A DNA stretch of 64,000 nucleotides from assembly GCA_020086605.1 (NCBI GenBank), contig JACBWW010000008.1:13438431-13502430 (forward strand), read 5' to 3'. Both the position numbers and the translations under genes were made by a program. The notes under the pieces are model-generated. The model ran no database searches. It was not told where the DNA came from and saw nothing but the letters and a program-made list of their open reading frames with translations. Positions 49,278-62,438 of this stretch are shown here, in pieces. Source of the stretch: Lanius collurio (Eukaryota; Chordata; Aves; Passeriformes; Laniidae). Position 1 is the stretch's first letter. Each line of letters opens with the position of its first letter.

Positions 49278-49692
49278 TGCTGAGCATGGCCATGCAACAA
49301 AACAGAAGTAGCAGACTTTTGAAGAAACTAAACCAGGAAAGTACTGCAATTTAGACTGACATGTTTAAACTAACAGGAATACATAACTATACCTTCATGC
49401 TTGCTGCACCTTGCACTACTAGCTGGGAAAGAAAATGAACAGCTTGTTTCAGGGGAAGGAGGGAACATCTGACCAAGAGAAGTGAAACCATTGATGTGTA
49501 TGCTATTTTACCCATATCTTCTGCTTTTCAGTCTTTCCTTCATTTTCTTCCATGATGTTGGAGGTAAGGTGCATAATTTTCTATATGAAGCAAGCTAACA
49601 AGTTTGTGCTCTATAACATTTGGAGGCAAGGATGTATCAGGTACTAAACACACATAAGGAAGCTTGCTAATGTTCCAGTGATTCCAGCTGCA

Positions 49693-50038
49693 TGTTGTGG
49701 CATGTCGCAGTTCTGGAAAAAGACATCTGACAAGACACACTGGGTTCATGCACAGCAGCCCACTTTTATTGAGTCCTCACTCACTTTTATAGGGTTGAAG
49801 ATCCACGTGGTCGATCCCCATTGCCTGAACCAGTTGCCACCCAGCCAATCCAGCCAATGGCTGCTTGCACCCCCAGTGGCCTAGAGCTGCTCTCCATCCA
49901 TCTGTGCTGGTCCTACTGGTCAAGGTACTTATATAATTTCAGTTATATCTTAATCATTCCAGTTATAAAACAGGCAGTTATAAAATAGGATTAATTATTA
50001 TTGTGAGGCCTTCAGGCCAGCTGCTGTCCACCACAACA
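49693..50038 (-). mobile_element. Solo LTR of an avian endogenous retrovirus, 346 bases
   Basis: The element is bounded by an inverted terminal repeat, TGTTGTGG at 49693-49700 and CCACAACA at 50031-50038, giving the required TG...CA ends. On the minus strand it has CCTATAAAAG (TATA, near 49,785-49,793) about 20 bases before TCAATAAAAG (polyadenylation signal, near 49,765-49,772), and CCAATC-like boxes upstream. The closely spaced TATA and AATAAA resemble alpha/beta-type avian LTRs. Flanking 6-mers GCTGCA and GTGGCA match only 4/6, so the target duplication is unclear. No internal retroviral sequence is present. Confidence 0.85.
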
Positions 50039-52250
50039 GTGGCAATATTCGTGGAGGCAAGATTTGTAGTCAGTTTGTGTTGGTAAAATACCTCATATAC
50101 CAGCCACCTCTAGTATAACTAATTACAATTGGAAATATTTGCTTAATTTAGCATGGCAAGAATTTTGCAGGGATTGTTATGTTCTCACTAGAAGCATTTT
50201 GTCAGGTAATGCCAAGCATGCATCTGCCTTACGACGTGCTTCCTGCAGCCTTACTGCAGACAAAATACGGTCTGCTGGCTGGAAGTTCTACTTCCCTATT
50301 TAGATGAACCCTAGCCAGAAATGTGAGCATGGCTGCAAAGTTTGTTAGCAATGTTTTGCACCAGGCAAACTGCATCAGGTCATTGGATCTCTCTCCACTT
50401 TAGACAGTATTTGGAAATGCAAATAAAGTACAAGCCAGCTAGTAGATAACCAGTTATGGCTTTGCACTGGAGCTCTCTAAGAGTTGGGGGAAGAATGAGA
50501 AGGGTCTGACATGCTGGGTGCAATATTTAAGTAAATTCCTTGGTAAGGCCTTTTTTTTAATCATTTTTATATTTTTTTTATCTGACCACAGTTGAATCTT
50601 GCAAGATGCTGAGCAAATGAAAAAAAAAAATTAAAAAAAGAAGAATGTAACCCTAAAACATGTTTGAAATTAATGACCCAAATAAATGCTTTTTCATTGT
50701 ATTTTGCAAGTGCTGTAGAAATGTCATTGTTAATACAGCTGGAGAGGGTGAACAAATAACATGCTATAATCCAAGTCAACACTAGAGAGCATTAAAATTA
50801 CTAGATATGGCTGTTGTAATTAGATTTGTTGGGGAGGAAACCCCTAGAAACCAGAACTGAGTATCATGCTGAAGTGTAAAATTCTGATTAGCCCTCTAAA
50901 CCACTATGTGTATTTGGAAAGGTAAAAAAGTACTGGATTTTTTTTTTGAAAAGTGGCTTTATTTTAAACAGAACCTGTAAAAGGTTTAGCAAAGTTTTGG
51001 GAAATAATTTTACTTATCTTTGTGCTACCAGCTTCACAGTAGTGGTGCCTGTAGCCTCCAAACAAGCTTCTCTCCTCAAAAGCAGTGTCTGACATTTAAA
51101 ACATGTCACTAAATGCATTGCACACAACTTCATCAAGGTCAGAGTTGATGTCAACCTACAATAAAAATCTGTCTTGCTGTTCCCTTGAATGACATTGGGT
51201 CAGATTCTTCTTCATTCCTTAGTAGACCTGGAAAAGTCAGTGTCCTTGCCTTTTGATCATTTTGGTTTGTGTAATGAAGTCGGTGCCTTCACTATTTTTT
51301 AGTGCCACACTATTCTGTACTAGACGCAGAAATTCTTGGGAAGTTCTCATCCTCATGGATGGGGCAGTATGTGCCCAGGGCGGCAGTGAAGATGGTGCCA
51401 CAGGGCCCAGGCACACGGCTGCCAGTTCAGGCTCCCATGGGGCTTGCAGCCTGCTGTTGCTGGCTTGCCATGTCTCTCTGACTCCTGTAGAGATGGCAGG
51501 CTTCTTTTACAGATACTTCCATCAGAAGTGAACACTGAAACAGAAAATAACTGAATAGGCTTTCAGAGCCAGATTACCTCTAAAAATTGTATCACTGTGG
51601 CTCCCTATAGTGCTCTTCCCTCCCCTCCCACCCCCCTTCAGATACATGTTTCAAGAATGCATTTTTTTTTGCTTACAAACTGGAAAGAGCATTCACCATC
51701 AGCAGTACAAGAAGCAGGCTTCGTTCCTAAGACCAAACCTTTCAAATCTCTATTTCAGCTGGGCCCATCTACTCAGTTTATACCCTAGAATGTGGGGAGC
51801 CCTTAGACCCTAAATACCTGCTAGAAGGCAATATGAGGCTACACAAGCCAGTAGTAACACAGATGGGAAATGATGCTGCTGAACACTTCCTTTCTCACAG
51901 AATGGCGCTTAATTGCATCCAGCTCTGGAAGGGTGCATTTTGTCACTGACACCTCCTACTATGTCCTGTTTATTAAAACCTCCCTACACACTGAATGTTT
52001 CTTGTCCCAGACAATATCCCACACAGTTCCCATCATCATTTACATAGCAAGATGCCTTAGAGATGTACTTTCAAATCATGAAGGGTTTACTATCACCTAG
52101 TTAGTCTTTACTCAACAACTTAACTCAGAGATTCAAATATTTCTTTTCTGGTAATGGTCACTCCTGTGATTTTCCTCTCATCTTTTCTCTTTTAAAACAA
52201 ACAACCTTTACTGCCTATTCAATCTTCTATTGCTCATCAATATGGTTGCA
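50039..52250. other. Intergenic, nothing recognised
   Basis: Non-coding sequence with A- and T-tracts near 50,570 and 50,615-50,640. No gene, RNA or mobile element is recognised. Confidence 0.5.
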
Positions 52251-52386
52251 AATAGAATCACAGAGTCACAGAATATTCTGAGTTGGGAGGGATCCACAAA
52301 GACCATCGAGTTCCACTCTTAAATGAGTGGCATAAAAGGGATCCAACCCACGACCCTTCTGTTACTAACACCATGCTCTAACCAAG
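52251..52386 (-). mobile_element. TguSINE1-like SINE: tRNA-Ile-derived head plus CR1-like tail, 5'-truncated
   Basis: Read on the minus strand, the element starts TTGGTTAGAGCATGGTG (A-box region of tRNA-Ile), continues with GTCGTGGGTTGGATCCC (B box), and passes into a CR1-type tail with CCCAACTCAGAATATTCTG, ending TCTGTGATTCTATT. A tRNA-Ile head fused to a CR1 tail is the structure described for TguSINE1 in passerine birds. The first bases of the tRNA portion are missing. Confidence 0.8.
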
Positions 52387-52958
52387 AAGATTTCTTCCTG
52401 CCTGCAGCAAACTTGTGGATTTGTAAACTGATACCATTCACATCTGACATATTTTGTGGGAACAATACAATGCACAGAATTTTAATTCCAAAGTTGGGCC
52501 AGCTAGCATAACTGGAATAATTGCATAATCTGAATGTGGATAAACCTTTACAGCTTGCCTAAAGCATGTGTACTGAGAACTCAGTCCCAGATGGGGAAGA
52601 ACAGAGGGAAGGAGGGAGAAAACATTGTTAGCCAAATTTCTACATTGTTTTCTCTGCCTGTTCAAGTATTAATAAACCTGCCTCCTTCTGAATAATTCCA
52701 AGGACATTTTTCTTTAATGCTTTCCTCTAGGTAACATAAGGAGTAAACCTGTATATTAGTGCCACTTTTAGGATTTCTTTCCATTTATTTTCTGTCTTTT
52801 TTTGGTCTCCTTTTCCTGACTCCAAGAAGTATATGAAATCCTACCCAGCAAAGAGTATAATACATCTAGTTCCTTATCACAGCTTTAATGACCAAGGAAA
52901 TGAAAAATATGATGAAGATTTCTGCTTTTGTCAATTCAAAAACAAGCTAGGAGGTGTA
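52387..52958. other. Intergenic, nothing recognised
   Basis: Non-coding sequence between the SINE and the AATAG array. Confidence 0.5.
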
Positions 52959-53034
52959 AGAATAGAATAGAATAGAATAGAATAGAATAGAATAGAATAG
53001 AATAGAATAGAATAGAATAGAATAGAATAGAATA
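52959..53034 (+). repeat. (AATAG)n microsatellite, about 15 perfect units
   Basis: A perfect pentanucleotide array of roughly 75 bases without interruption. Confidence 0.99.
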
Positions 53035-56000
53035 CTCCTATCACTGAAAATTATATTTACAGAAGCTCTGAAATACATCATAGATATCTTACTTTGCTTT
53101 AATTTTTTTTATTTGCATGTAATCTTTAGCAATTTTTTGTAAGGAGGGACTTACTGCATTTCCCTTGCGAGATGAAACATATATTTTAATTTGCTAAACT
53201 ATATGGACTTTTTTCATTAAATGGTTTCTAACCCTTTTATATCTACATCAGAGATACTGAATGTTATTACTGACAATTTTTTCAAAACGACATTTCAAAT
53301 GTTAAAACTACTTAAGAGACAGGCTTGTCTAAAAGTATATTACCTTTTGTCCACACCACTTACACATTGTGGTAGGAAAAAAGACAGTGTTTTGTGTTCT
53401 TCAAACCATTCTGGATACCTTTCAGGTCTGTATTTTCTTATCATATCTTATGAACTGGTATTAGTAGTGCACTGACATCTTCTGTGAAAGCAGTGAAAAT
53501 ATTTTCTAAATTGAAAATCAGTCATTAAGAGCAATTGCTATTTTGAGCAAAGTATTTTCTTTGCTTGATCACAGTATCTACTGTTTTTACTCTAATGAAA
53601 CAAGATGCTTTAGTTTTTAACTTCCTCACCTCCCTTTCCAGACCAAAACAAAAACCAAACTAAGCAAAGAACTGCCACTCAAGAAAAAGCCACTTCTCCA
53701 TTCAGGGCTATTTTTAACACTGGAGGTAAACTAATGTCTGTAAAAACACTGCCTGCATGATGGGGTTACATGAGGGTTACAGTTCTCTTATGAATATATG
53801 GGAAACTCTGCAAATATATTGATGGTATCTTCTTTTCAACTTTTGCTTGCTTTTTCAGGTGCTCAAGGGAGCCAGGTACCTGTAGGGGCTGGATAGTGAT
53901 ACTGGAATCTAAACAGGATTTTAGATTTTCTTTAATTGTCATGATTTTCAAAACCATTAAAGAAAGGCAAATCCACTCATCAGAGCAAGCAGACAATTTG
54001 CAGCTTCATTGAGTGCTTCACGTATCCAGCCCAGCATCACATCCTCAAGCTCCGGCTGGAGACAAACAGCCCCCAGGTCCCTAGGGGCAGCTGGGACAGC
54101 AGCCAGTTCCTTTCTAGCTTGGCTGTCCTAGCCTTCATTGCCCTTTGATCACCCACCTGCCAACTCTCACAAGCACTGTTGCACATCCAAACGGAGGAGG
54201 AGGAGGAGAGGCTGCAGGGATGAAGCAACATCCACCTACCTCCATCTGATACTCTGCTGCAGTCTTGGTTCACATGCAGCAGCATACAAGCTCTAGGATG
54301 TGCAGCAAGGAAGGCTCTGCTTCGTGTTTTTCTGGGGCTCAGGAGCTTGCCTAGCCTCTGGCCCCAAGCATAGGAAGAGTTGTGCCTGAGAGTGCTTGTG
54401 CCATGCAAAGCCTGAGATTCCTCCAGCATATGCAGGGCAGGAATTTTTGCTGCCCTCATTAACAGGCAGGTCCTTATCTTGCTTGTGCCACAAGCCAGTC
54501 AAAGCTTTTAAGATTTAGCTGCCTCTGGTGAAGGAAACAAGACTTAGCTTAATGAATCAGCAAACAGGCTTCTCCCACCTAAAATTTTGTGGGTTTGCCT
54601 TTTTGAGTGATCTTGGATAGGCTAATTCAGGAGTTTATGTTGACTGAGGAATAACGTCTCTTGGTTGTGGTGTCAAAGAAAAGCAACTAGCTGCCTCCAG
54701 CTTTCTTTCATAATTTCCTCCTCCTGCTTGAGCAATATACAAACAGCCCAGAGTTGCTCTGCTCTTAACAGAAGAGGAGTAGGAGGAAGGCTCCATGTGA
54801 GGAGGGTGGGATCATAGAGCTAGAAGTGCCGTTACCCTTGGGTTAGTGAACTAGAACAGCCTCTCTGCTGGCCTGGGACTTGCAGGCATGTGAGGTTATA
54901 GAGCAACCAAATGCTGCTAATGCACAAGTTACAGCCACTCTGGAGTGTATGCAAGATGGGAACCCACCCTGACAGCCCCCTGCCTTGCATGATACGTGCA
55001 TGTAGTAGTCATTTATCAGAGTTTTATTTTAATCCATTGCTGTCACTGTAAAAACAGAATTCTCTAGCAGGCATTTCCTGTTTCTTCCTTCTCATATACA
55101 GAAGCAGATGTTTTATGAGCCATAAAACCAGAGTCAATCATTCTTCATAGTGACACTGATAACAACATCCAGCCCTGCAGCCTAACCCAGGGCTTCTTTA
55201 GCAAACCACAAGTTACAGTCTGCAGCAATGAGACTACATGCAACAAAAGCAAGAAATTTTCCAAGATGATCTTTCAGTATAGTTCAGTGGGAACAAATTC
55301 TACATTAGACAAACAATTGGAGCTCATTTTATAAAAACTGAAATACCATGTGTGAGTCCTTGAAGGTCATGGTGGCTCCTTGAACTCATTGAACAAATGT
55401 TTTGGGACAAAGGTAGGGACAAATAACTAACATTGCTGTCCTTTCTGTAAGAGGTTGCTTGGGGAGTTTTTGACTCTTGCTTGTTGTATTGGACAAGAAC
55501 CTACTATAATTGTAACATATTTTGACTGAAGCATAGTAAGGGCACCTTAATTTGTATCATGACTAGTACAGTTTGTCATCACAGCCCTGGTTTTAAAACT
55601 TTCATCATATAGAACATTTACTGCTTATTCTAAAATCCTATGGACTATTGCAAGCAGTTCATTGTGATGGTGAAGAAAGACAATCAGATCTTCATGTGTG
55701 CCCTTCCCTCCACCACCACTTTCACTCTAGTGGTCAATGTGGTTTGTCCTAAGATAAAAACACCAGGCAGGTATTGCAGGAAGAACTGTCTGGATGCTTG
55801 CATAATTAATGTATTCCAGAGATGGGGGAGCTGAGATGTTTTCAACTGACTTTGCTGCACAACAGCCTGCATAAGGGTAAAGTGCTGATGGAGACTGGTT
55901 CAGCTGGGCAAACTTGTCTTCTGATGTTGCAGGCATCTTCAGGGTGGATCCCTTCCCCGGCAGGGATGCCTGCAGGGAACACTCACTTTTGGAAGGTGAG

Positions 56001-57461
56001 TAAAAAGCACTACCACAGAGACATAAAATCCTAACGTAGCAACACGGGTGCTTTGTAGCTTCGTAATTGTGACTTCTGCAAGGCCAAAGACTCTAAACCT
56101 GTGCATTTCTAGCCAACCTGCCTATATTATAGCCCTTTAGAGATCAACTGTTGACCAGTCTTCGACTAAGTCAATCTAGCTGCACCTAGACTTCCCTGAG
56201 TAGTTTAGAAAGCAAGAGGGTCTCATTGAAGCTTGTGACTCAGCAGGAGGGAAAATGACCTGATTATACTATAATCTATTGAAATAGATGACAAAGTGAC
56301 TATTTAGTTATACTTCCCTCACAATATAATTATATCAGCAGTAAATCTAATAATAAAGATCCACATAATCACTATGCTGTCCTTCCTACACTTAGCTGAG
56401 AGCTTTCTCTCAACAACTCTTTCATAGGTACAAATTATGTAGTTGGATGTTTACTGTGGCAGTTCTCTTCATTGCTTTACAAATTTTAATTGCACAAAGA
56501 ATGAAGATATTAGAGAGAGAGTAACAGGGCTCTCTCTCTGCTCATACCTCCTTTAGTTGTATAGTCAGAGTTCTGTCCAGAAAAGTTTTCTAGGCTTTGT
56601 TGCTGAGGTTTCTGCTAGAGTCACTGCCAATGCATTTTGCACGTGTCTTGGTTTTGGTATCATGGGTTTGTGTGTAGGGTGTAGCAGCCGGTTCTATCAA
56701 GTATAACTGTTTCTTTAATTAAAGACAAGTTATTACACTGTGCAATTTCAGTGAGATTCAGCACAATGAATTGACAAAAGTGTCAGCAACACTCACTCCA
56801 TAATAGTTACTGTAAAATTCAGTGCCAGGTAGGAAGCATGACTTCATAACCATCCAAACACTAAGCTGTTTTGCAGATTGCTTCCTTCCACACGCTATTC
56901 TTGCTGTGCTTTTTGTCACTGTGTTATGACTTCATACATAAGCAGGACTGGGAAAATTTGACAGTATAGAAACACCCTCTACCAGTTCATTAAAAAAAAA
57001 AAATCTTTTGATCTAAATAAGGATATGGCAATCATTAATAACCATGAGATTTTCACCCTTTAATTAGCTTTCACTAATGCATTCAAGGGATTTTCCCTTC
57101 TTTTCCCCAGTCTTGGGCAGGACTGAAGAGCCTTTCTCCCCAAGACTGAAGAGCCTTTCACCTACTGAAGGTCTGCTTTCAACCATATGTGAAAGTGCAG
57201 CTTTTTCAGGTTACTCAATTAGCATCACTGATATACTCTCCTCCTATTTAAATGCACAGATCTTGGACAGCCTGTCCCAAAGTCAGAGCTCAGCTTAGTC
57301 TATCAAACCTGCATGAACTACCCATTATCATCTCTTGGAACCTACAACTCATTATGACAAAAACAGTGAGATAATAAATCATTCTGTAGAGTAACACTTG
57401 TTACAAATTACAGTTCTTTTAAATCTGAGAATGTACAAATAGAACTAAAAGAACTGCCTAT
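53035..57461. other. Intergenic, nothing recognised
   Basis: About 4.4 kb of non-coding sequence. A 140-codon minus-strand ORF at 54,037-54,459 has no recognised domain. An A-tract lies near 56,993-57,002, and a short duplication of GACTGAAGAGCCTTTC lies near 57,122-57,158. Confidence 0.5.
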
Positions 57462-59250
57462 CATAGAATCATTTAAATTAAAAATTACATGCAGCTGTTA
57501 ACTTAACATTGCCAAGGTCATCACTAAACCATGTCCCAAAGTGCCACATCCACATGTTTTATGAACACATGCAGGGATGGTGATTTCACCCCTTCCCTGG
57601 GCAGCCTGTCCCAATGCTTGACAACCCATTTGGTGAATAACCATTTCCAAATATCTAATCTCTCCTGGTGTGACTTGAGGCTATTGCTTCTGGTCTTGTA
57701 ACTTGTTACTTGGAAGAAAAGACTGATCCCCACCATGCTACACTCTCCTTTCAGCTATCTGTAGAGAGCAATAAGGTCTTTCCCCCAGACTACATATCCC
57801 AAGCTCCCTCAGCTACTCCTCACAGGACTTGTGCTCCAGACTCTTCACCAGCTCCACTGCTCTTCTCTGGACTTGCTCCAGCAGCTCAATGTCTTTCCTT
57901 TTGTGAGGGTCCCAAAACTGAACATTGGATTTAAGGTGTGGCCTCACCAGTGCCCAGTATAGGGGGACAATTCCTGCCCTCGTCCTGCTGGCCACACTGT
58001 TGCTGGTACAGGCTAGGATGCCATTGGCCTTCTTGGCCACCTGGGCACACCCTGGCTCATGTTCAGCTGCTGTCACCAGCACCCCCAGGTCCTTTTCCTG
58101 TGGGCAGCTTTGCAGCCACTCTGCCCCAGCCTGTGGCACTGCCTGGGGTTGTTGTGACCCAAGGGCAGGACCCAGCACTGGGCCTTGTTGAACCTCACAC
58201 CATCGGCCTCAGCCCATGGTCCAGCCTGTCCAGATCCCTCTGCAGAGCCTTCCTGCCCTCCAGCAGATCAGCACTCCCACCCAGTTTGGCATCATTGCTG
58301 AACTAACTGAGGGTGCACTCAATCCCCTCATCCAGATCATTGATGAAGATACTAAAAAGGAGCTGTTCCCCAGTGCTGAGCCCTGGGGAACAGTACTGGT
58401 GACCAGCCACTAGTTGGATGTAACTCCATTCCCTGCCACTCTCTGGTCTTTACTATCCAGCCAGTTTTTTACCCAGAAAACAGTGCACCCATACAAGCCC
58501 TGAACAGCTGGTTTCTCTGTGAGAATGCTGTGGGAAATGGCCAAAGACTTTTTAAAAATATATGCAGAAAACATACACAGCCTTTCCTTTGTTCACTAAG
58601 TGTGTCACCTTGTCATAAAAGGAGATCAGATTGGTCAAGCAGGACCTACCTTTCACAAATCCATGCTGGCTGGGTGATGACATTCAGACAATCTGCTCCA
58701 TGACCTTCCCTGGCACCAAGGTCTGATTGACCATAGTCGTTCTGTGGATCCTCCTTCCAGCCCTTCCTGTGCCAGCCTCCAGCCAACTGGGACCTTAATA
58801 CAGGATGCAAAGTAGCTTGATGAGCACTTCCAGCAGCTCCCTCAGTACCCTTGGATAGATCCCATCTGGCCCCATAGACTTGTGTATAAATGGTATGGCA
58901 AGTTATTGACTATCTCCCCTTGGACTATGGGAGCTTCATTCTGCTCTTTCCTTTTGCTTCATTCTGAAGCACAGAAGGCATTAAAGTACCTCAGCCTTTT
59001 CTCTTCCTTTGTCACTGTTTGGCCCCACATCCAATGAAGGATGGAGGTTCTCCTTAGACCACCTTTTGGTGTGAATATATTTATACAAACATTTTCTATT
59101 GTATTTTATGGCAGTAGACAAATTAAGTTCTGGTTGTACTTTGTCTCTTAGAGTTTTCTCTTTGCATATCCTCATGGAATCTTTATGGTCCTCTTGAGTT
59201 GTCTGCCGCTCATCCAAAGTTTTTAAGTTTTTTTTTTTCCCCCCGAGGCC
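57462..59250 (-). mobile_element. CR1 LINE, 3' portion with broken ORF2 (reverse transcriptase)
   Basis: The longest mobile element in the window. The + strand shows the antisense CR1 order: CCTTCCCTGGGCAGCCTGTC near 57,592, GCAATAAGGTCTTTCCC near 57,768, CTTCTTGGCCACCTGGGCA near 58,029, TGAGCCCTGGGGAACA near 58,377, and CCATGCTGGCTGGG near 58,662. Minus-strand peptides MGPDGIYPRVLRELL (RT start) and GREKAEVL (linker before RT) identify ORF2. Frames are interrupted, so it is inactive. The right end is approximate. Confidence 0.93.
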
Positions 59251-62150
59251 ACCAAACTGCGTCTTCTTTCCCAGCAGCCCATCTTCCAGTTCATATAATG
59301 TTCTATTTGACTGCTGAAAATCATCAGAGGATGCAGATAGTGTCCTTGGATACAGGCTCACTAGGTGAACTGAGACATCAAGTCCTTTCTTTTAGTACTG
59401 TCCAGTGGGGAAGGGGTCCTGTGTCCTGTGGAACAGCGGATATGGCACTGTATTATCTGACTCATTTTGCTGTAACTGGAACACTTACACATGGGTGGGG
59501 AATAGAAAACACAAAAGAAAAGGCATAGGCAGTAATGTACATCCTTGTTGCTTTCCATGCACAGTGAGCTCCTGTGCCAACAGCTCAGTGTTGACATCAG
59601 CACACACTGGCATCACTCCAGGCTACCTCCTCATTTCATCACTTCAGGATAGGTTTTTCCTTAAAAGTAAGTGAGTTGAATGTATATTTTGATAGCACCT
59701 AGAAAAATCAAGCACAAACAGTGCACCCTACTGAGTAAGCCACTATGCAATCCTTGCCCTGGAGAGCTGATAATTACAATCCAAGATGCTTTATTATGAG
59801 GATTATAGTGACTGTATTTTTCTTGAAGTTTTAATGCTAAACTTAGTTACATGAAATCTAGCTTTTGTGTAAAATTAAAAAAAAAAAAGTCCTGACTTTC
59901 CCAATAGTAAAAATCCTTTAAAAACACAACTTGCATATATTCTAATGGTTAAAGGTACAGACAGTAAATTAAAAACTATATTTATTATTTGCAAAACAGT
60001 ATCAACCTGGGTGGCAACTGTCAACAGCTTCTTTTTAACTCAACTACAGACATGCTGTTACCACGGTCTAGTTTTCAACAGGTCTATGTTTTTTTCCACT
60101 TGCCTGGTAAGTGGTAGTGTTTTGGGAACTAAAGAAAGAGGTTTAAAAAAGGGGAAAATATAGATTAGTTAAAATGAATGGCAAGAATTCTTTTACAGCT
60201 CCATGAACAAGCACTCTAAGAAAGACTAGTCCTGTCTGGGGATGTCATGTTTGCCATTATGTTACAAAGTCAGTGATGAAATAGGGGAACTCATTGCTGT
60301 CAGGGATGACTTGATAATTTTGTAAAATTCTGCTGCATATTTAAATTGCTTGCTTCGTTGTTGTAGACATTGAGAATGTGGAAAGCAATGTAGGGAATGA
60401 CACTTCATATTTTTATTTTTCATTTTTGAAAATTTTGTGGTGTTAGGTCACATCCTGCCACTCTTAATAAATAGAATGCAAAATGTCCAAGCATTACAGT
60501 ACTTTTTAACTTGGTGGTAGGAGTGCTGTCTTAGGATGAAGAGATACCTGGACTGAAATCCCATTTACACATCTCAGTCCTCAACGTAATGAGTGAAAAA
60601 GGGCAGTGATCCTCTTCCTTCTGTTTTTCTGTAGATTATTTTTTGGGCAGAAGAAGGTTAAGAGCAAGGAAGAACTTTGTTTTGCTACATCCAATGGTAA
60701 AGCAGAACCAGGATCTTCTGGATTAGAGACCTGATGTTTCTTAGGCATGGAGCAGGCTGCACCTTTACTTTCGGCAGCTTCCCCCTGAGCCCTTAAGCTG
60801 GAAGACCCTAACTCAGTGCCTGCAGTAAGGACACTGAAAGCATACTCCTGCTTTGGGGTGGTTTTTTGTCTTTGCAGTCAGGCTGTCTATTTTAGTGTCA
60901 GGCTTCTACAGAGGAGAAACAGCCAGACATTTTCTCCCCCACCTCCACTCATACAAATCTTCCACAAGAGGATATCTGTAACTCCCACTAAGGCCAAAGG
61001 AAGCTAGTTTGTTCCAGCAGGGACAGTCATGCCTGCAGTTCATCCAGAGGTCTAAGCTCACTGGGACAGCCTTCTGCTGCTCTGCCCAGTGTGGGAGGCT
61101 GGCAGGAACAAGGCTACTTTCTTTGCAGGGAGTTGGAAGCCAAATACCAAGAGTTTTATCTCTGGAACTGGTTTTTACCTGAACCTAATTGCTTTTCATA
61201 AATCCTTCAGATCTTCATACAATACTTCATTGTATTTTCCCATGACCTGTACTGAAAATTAATTACATATTAATTACATATTTTAAATTTATTTTTTCTC
61301 TATAAGTAGATGTAAACTAATCATATTTCAATTATTTTCATGTGTACACCACAATATGCATGCTATTAAAAAACCCTATCTTTCATCAGGTCAGGAAAGG
61401 TAATACAGTTATGACTCTATCCCAGAAAAACCAGATCAACCAGATTTTCTGCTAAAGCTGAAACAAGCCTAAACACACTGGGAAGAATAAAATCCAATGT
61501 TTTCTTTGTTTCAAATCCCTGGAACCACAGATTGGTTGGTAGGTAGGTAGAAAAGCATTGTGCTTCATTTTGCAGAAAATTCACAGCAATAGGCTAGTGT
61601 TGAAGTTGGCAGCACCCAGTGATATGTTGAATTAAATACTGAGAATTAACCTTTGCAGCCCTAGGAATATACCTTTCACTGAGCAAACATTTGTGAAACA
61701 TTTAGACTTTCTTAATTCCCACACCCATACTCCTAGTTAATTTGCCATCAAACCCAGTGATGATAGCTAATATACTGACTAACAACCATGCAGAATTTGT
61801 AGGGAGTTAAACTTCAACTGCTGCTGCTCCTGCACTTTAGCCTTTTATACTGTTTTACAAAAAGATAGTTATTGACAGTTAGAAGACTATATAGAGGTAA
61901 GATCATATTGTTTCAGAGTAAAATTATTGAATGTAGTGTAAGAAAGGTTTGCTTGGATTCAGCAAAGGAAGCTAGTGGGTGTAAGTTCACCAGGGAGCTT
62001 CCCCCAGCAGTGGGGGAAACTGGCAAGAGATCTCTGACCTCACCCTGCTGCTGCAATACTTGGTTGGGAGAGAGGAAGAAAAAAGGGAAAACAGGTCCTC
62101 ACTCATCAAGAGCCAGAACTGTGAGCTTAGTTGCCTTAAGCACAGCAGAA
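59251..62150. other. Intergenic with a possible old tRNA-derived SINE
   Basis: No gene recognised. A candidate MIR/CORE-like SINE remnant lies near 60,505-60,580. An A-tract at about 59,877-59,888 is the only clear simple repeat. Confidence 0.5.
60505..60580 (+). mobile_element. Possible ancient tRNA-derived SINE remnant
   Basis: GTGGTAGGAGTGCTGTCTTA followed about 30 bases later by GGACTGAAATCCC resembles the A-box and B-box region of old amniote tRNA-SINEs (GTGGTTAGAGCACT ... GGTTCAAATCCC). The downstream CORE region is not clear. Confidence 0.3.
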
Positions 62151-62152
62151 AC

Positions 62153-62438
62153 AGTGCCAGGCAATAGGACAAGAAGCAGTGGGCAGAAACATGCAGAGGA
62201 AGTTCCACCTGAATATGAGTAAGAATTTTTTTACTGTGCAGGTAACCAGGAACAGATTGACCAAAAAGGTTGCGGAGAATTGCACTGGAGATATTCAAGA
62301 ACCATCTGGACACAAATCTGTGCCACGTGTTCTGGGACAACCCTGCTGGAGCAGGATTGCTGTGGCTCAGGTTTGGAGGTTAGAACACATGACCACTGGG
62401 GTCCCTTCCAGCCTCACCCATTCTGTGATCCTGTGAGA
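62153..62438 (+). mobile_element. CR1 LINE 3' fragment, sense orientation
   Basis: The blocks AGTGCCAGGCAATAGGACAA, GGAAGTTCCACCTGAATATG, TTTTTTTACTGTGCAGGTAA and GGGGTCCCTTCCAGCCTCA appear in the standard order. The fragment ends with the CR1 terminal motif ATTCTGTGATCCTGTGA. Confidence 0.93.

Noticed and set aside
52320..52386. tRNA-Ile gene
   Set aside because: The A- and B-box sequence is truncated at the 5' side and fused to a CR1-type tail, so it is a SINE and not a functional tRNA.
54037..54459. 140-codon minus-strand ORF downstream of F2R
   Set aside because: No recognised domain or upstream promoter; the length is compatible with chance in a GC-richer patch.
57813..58306. ORFs of about 120 codons
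   Set aside because: Translations of the CR1 element at 57462-59250.
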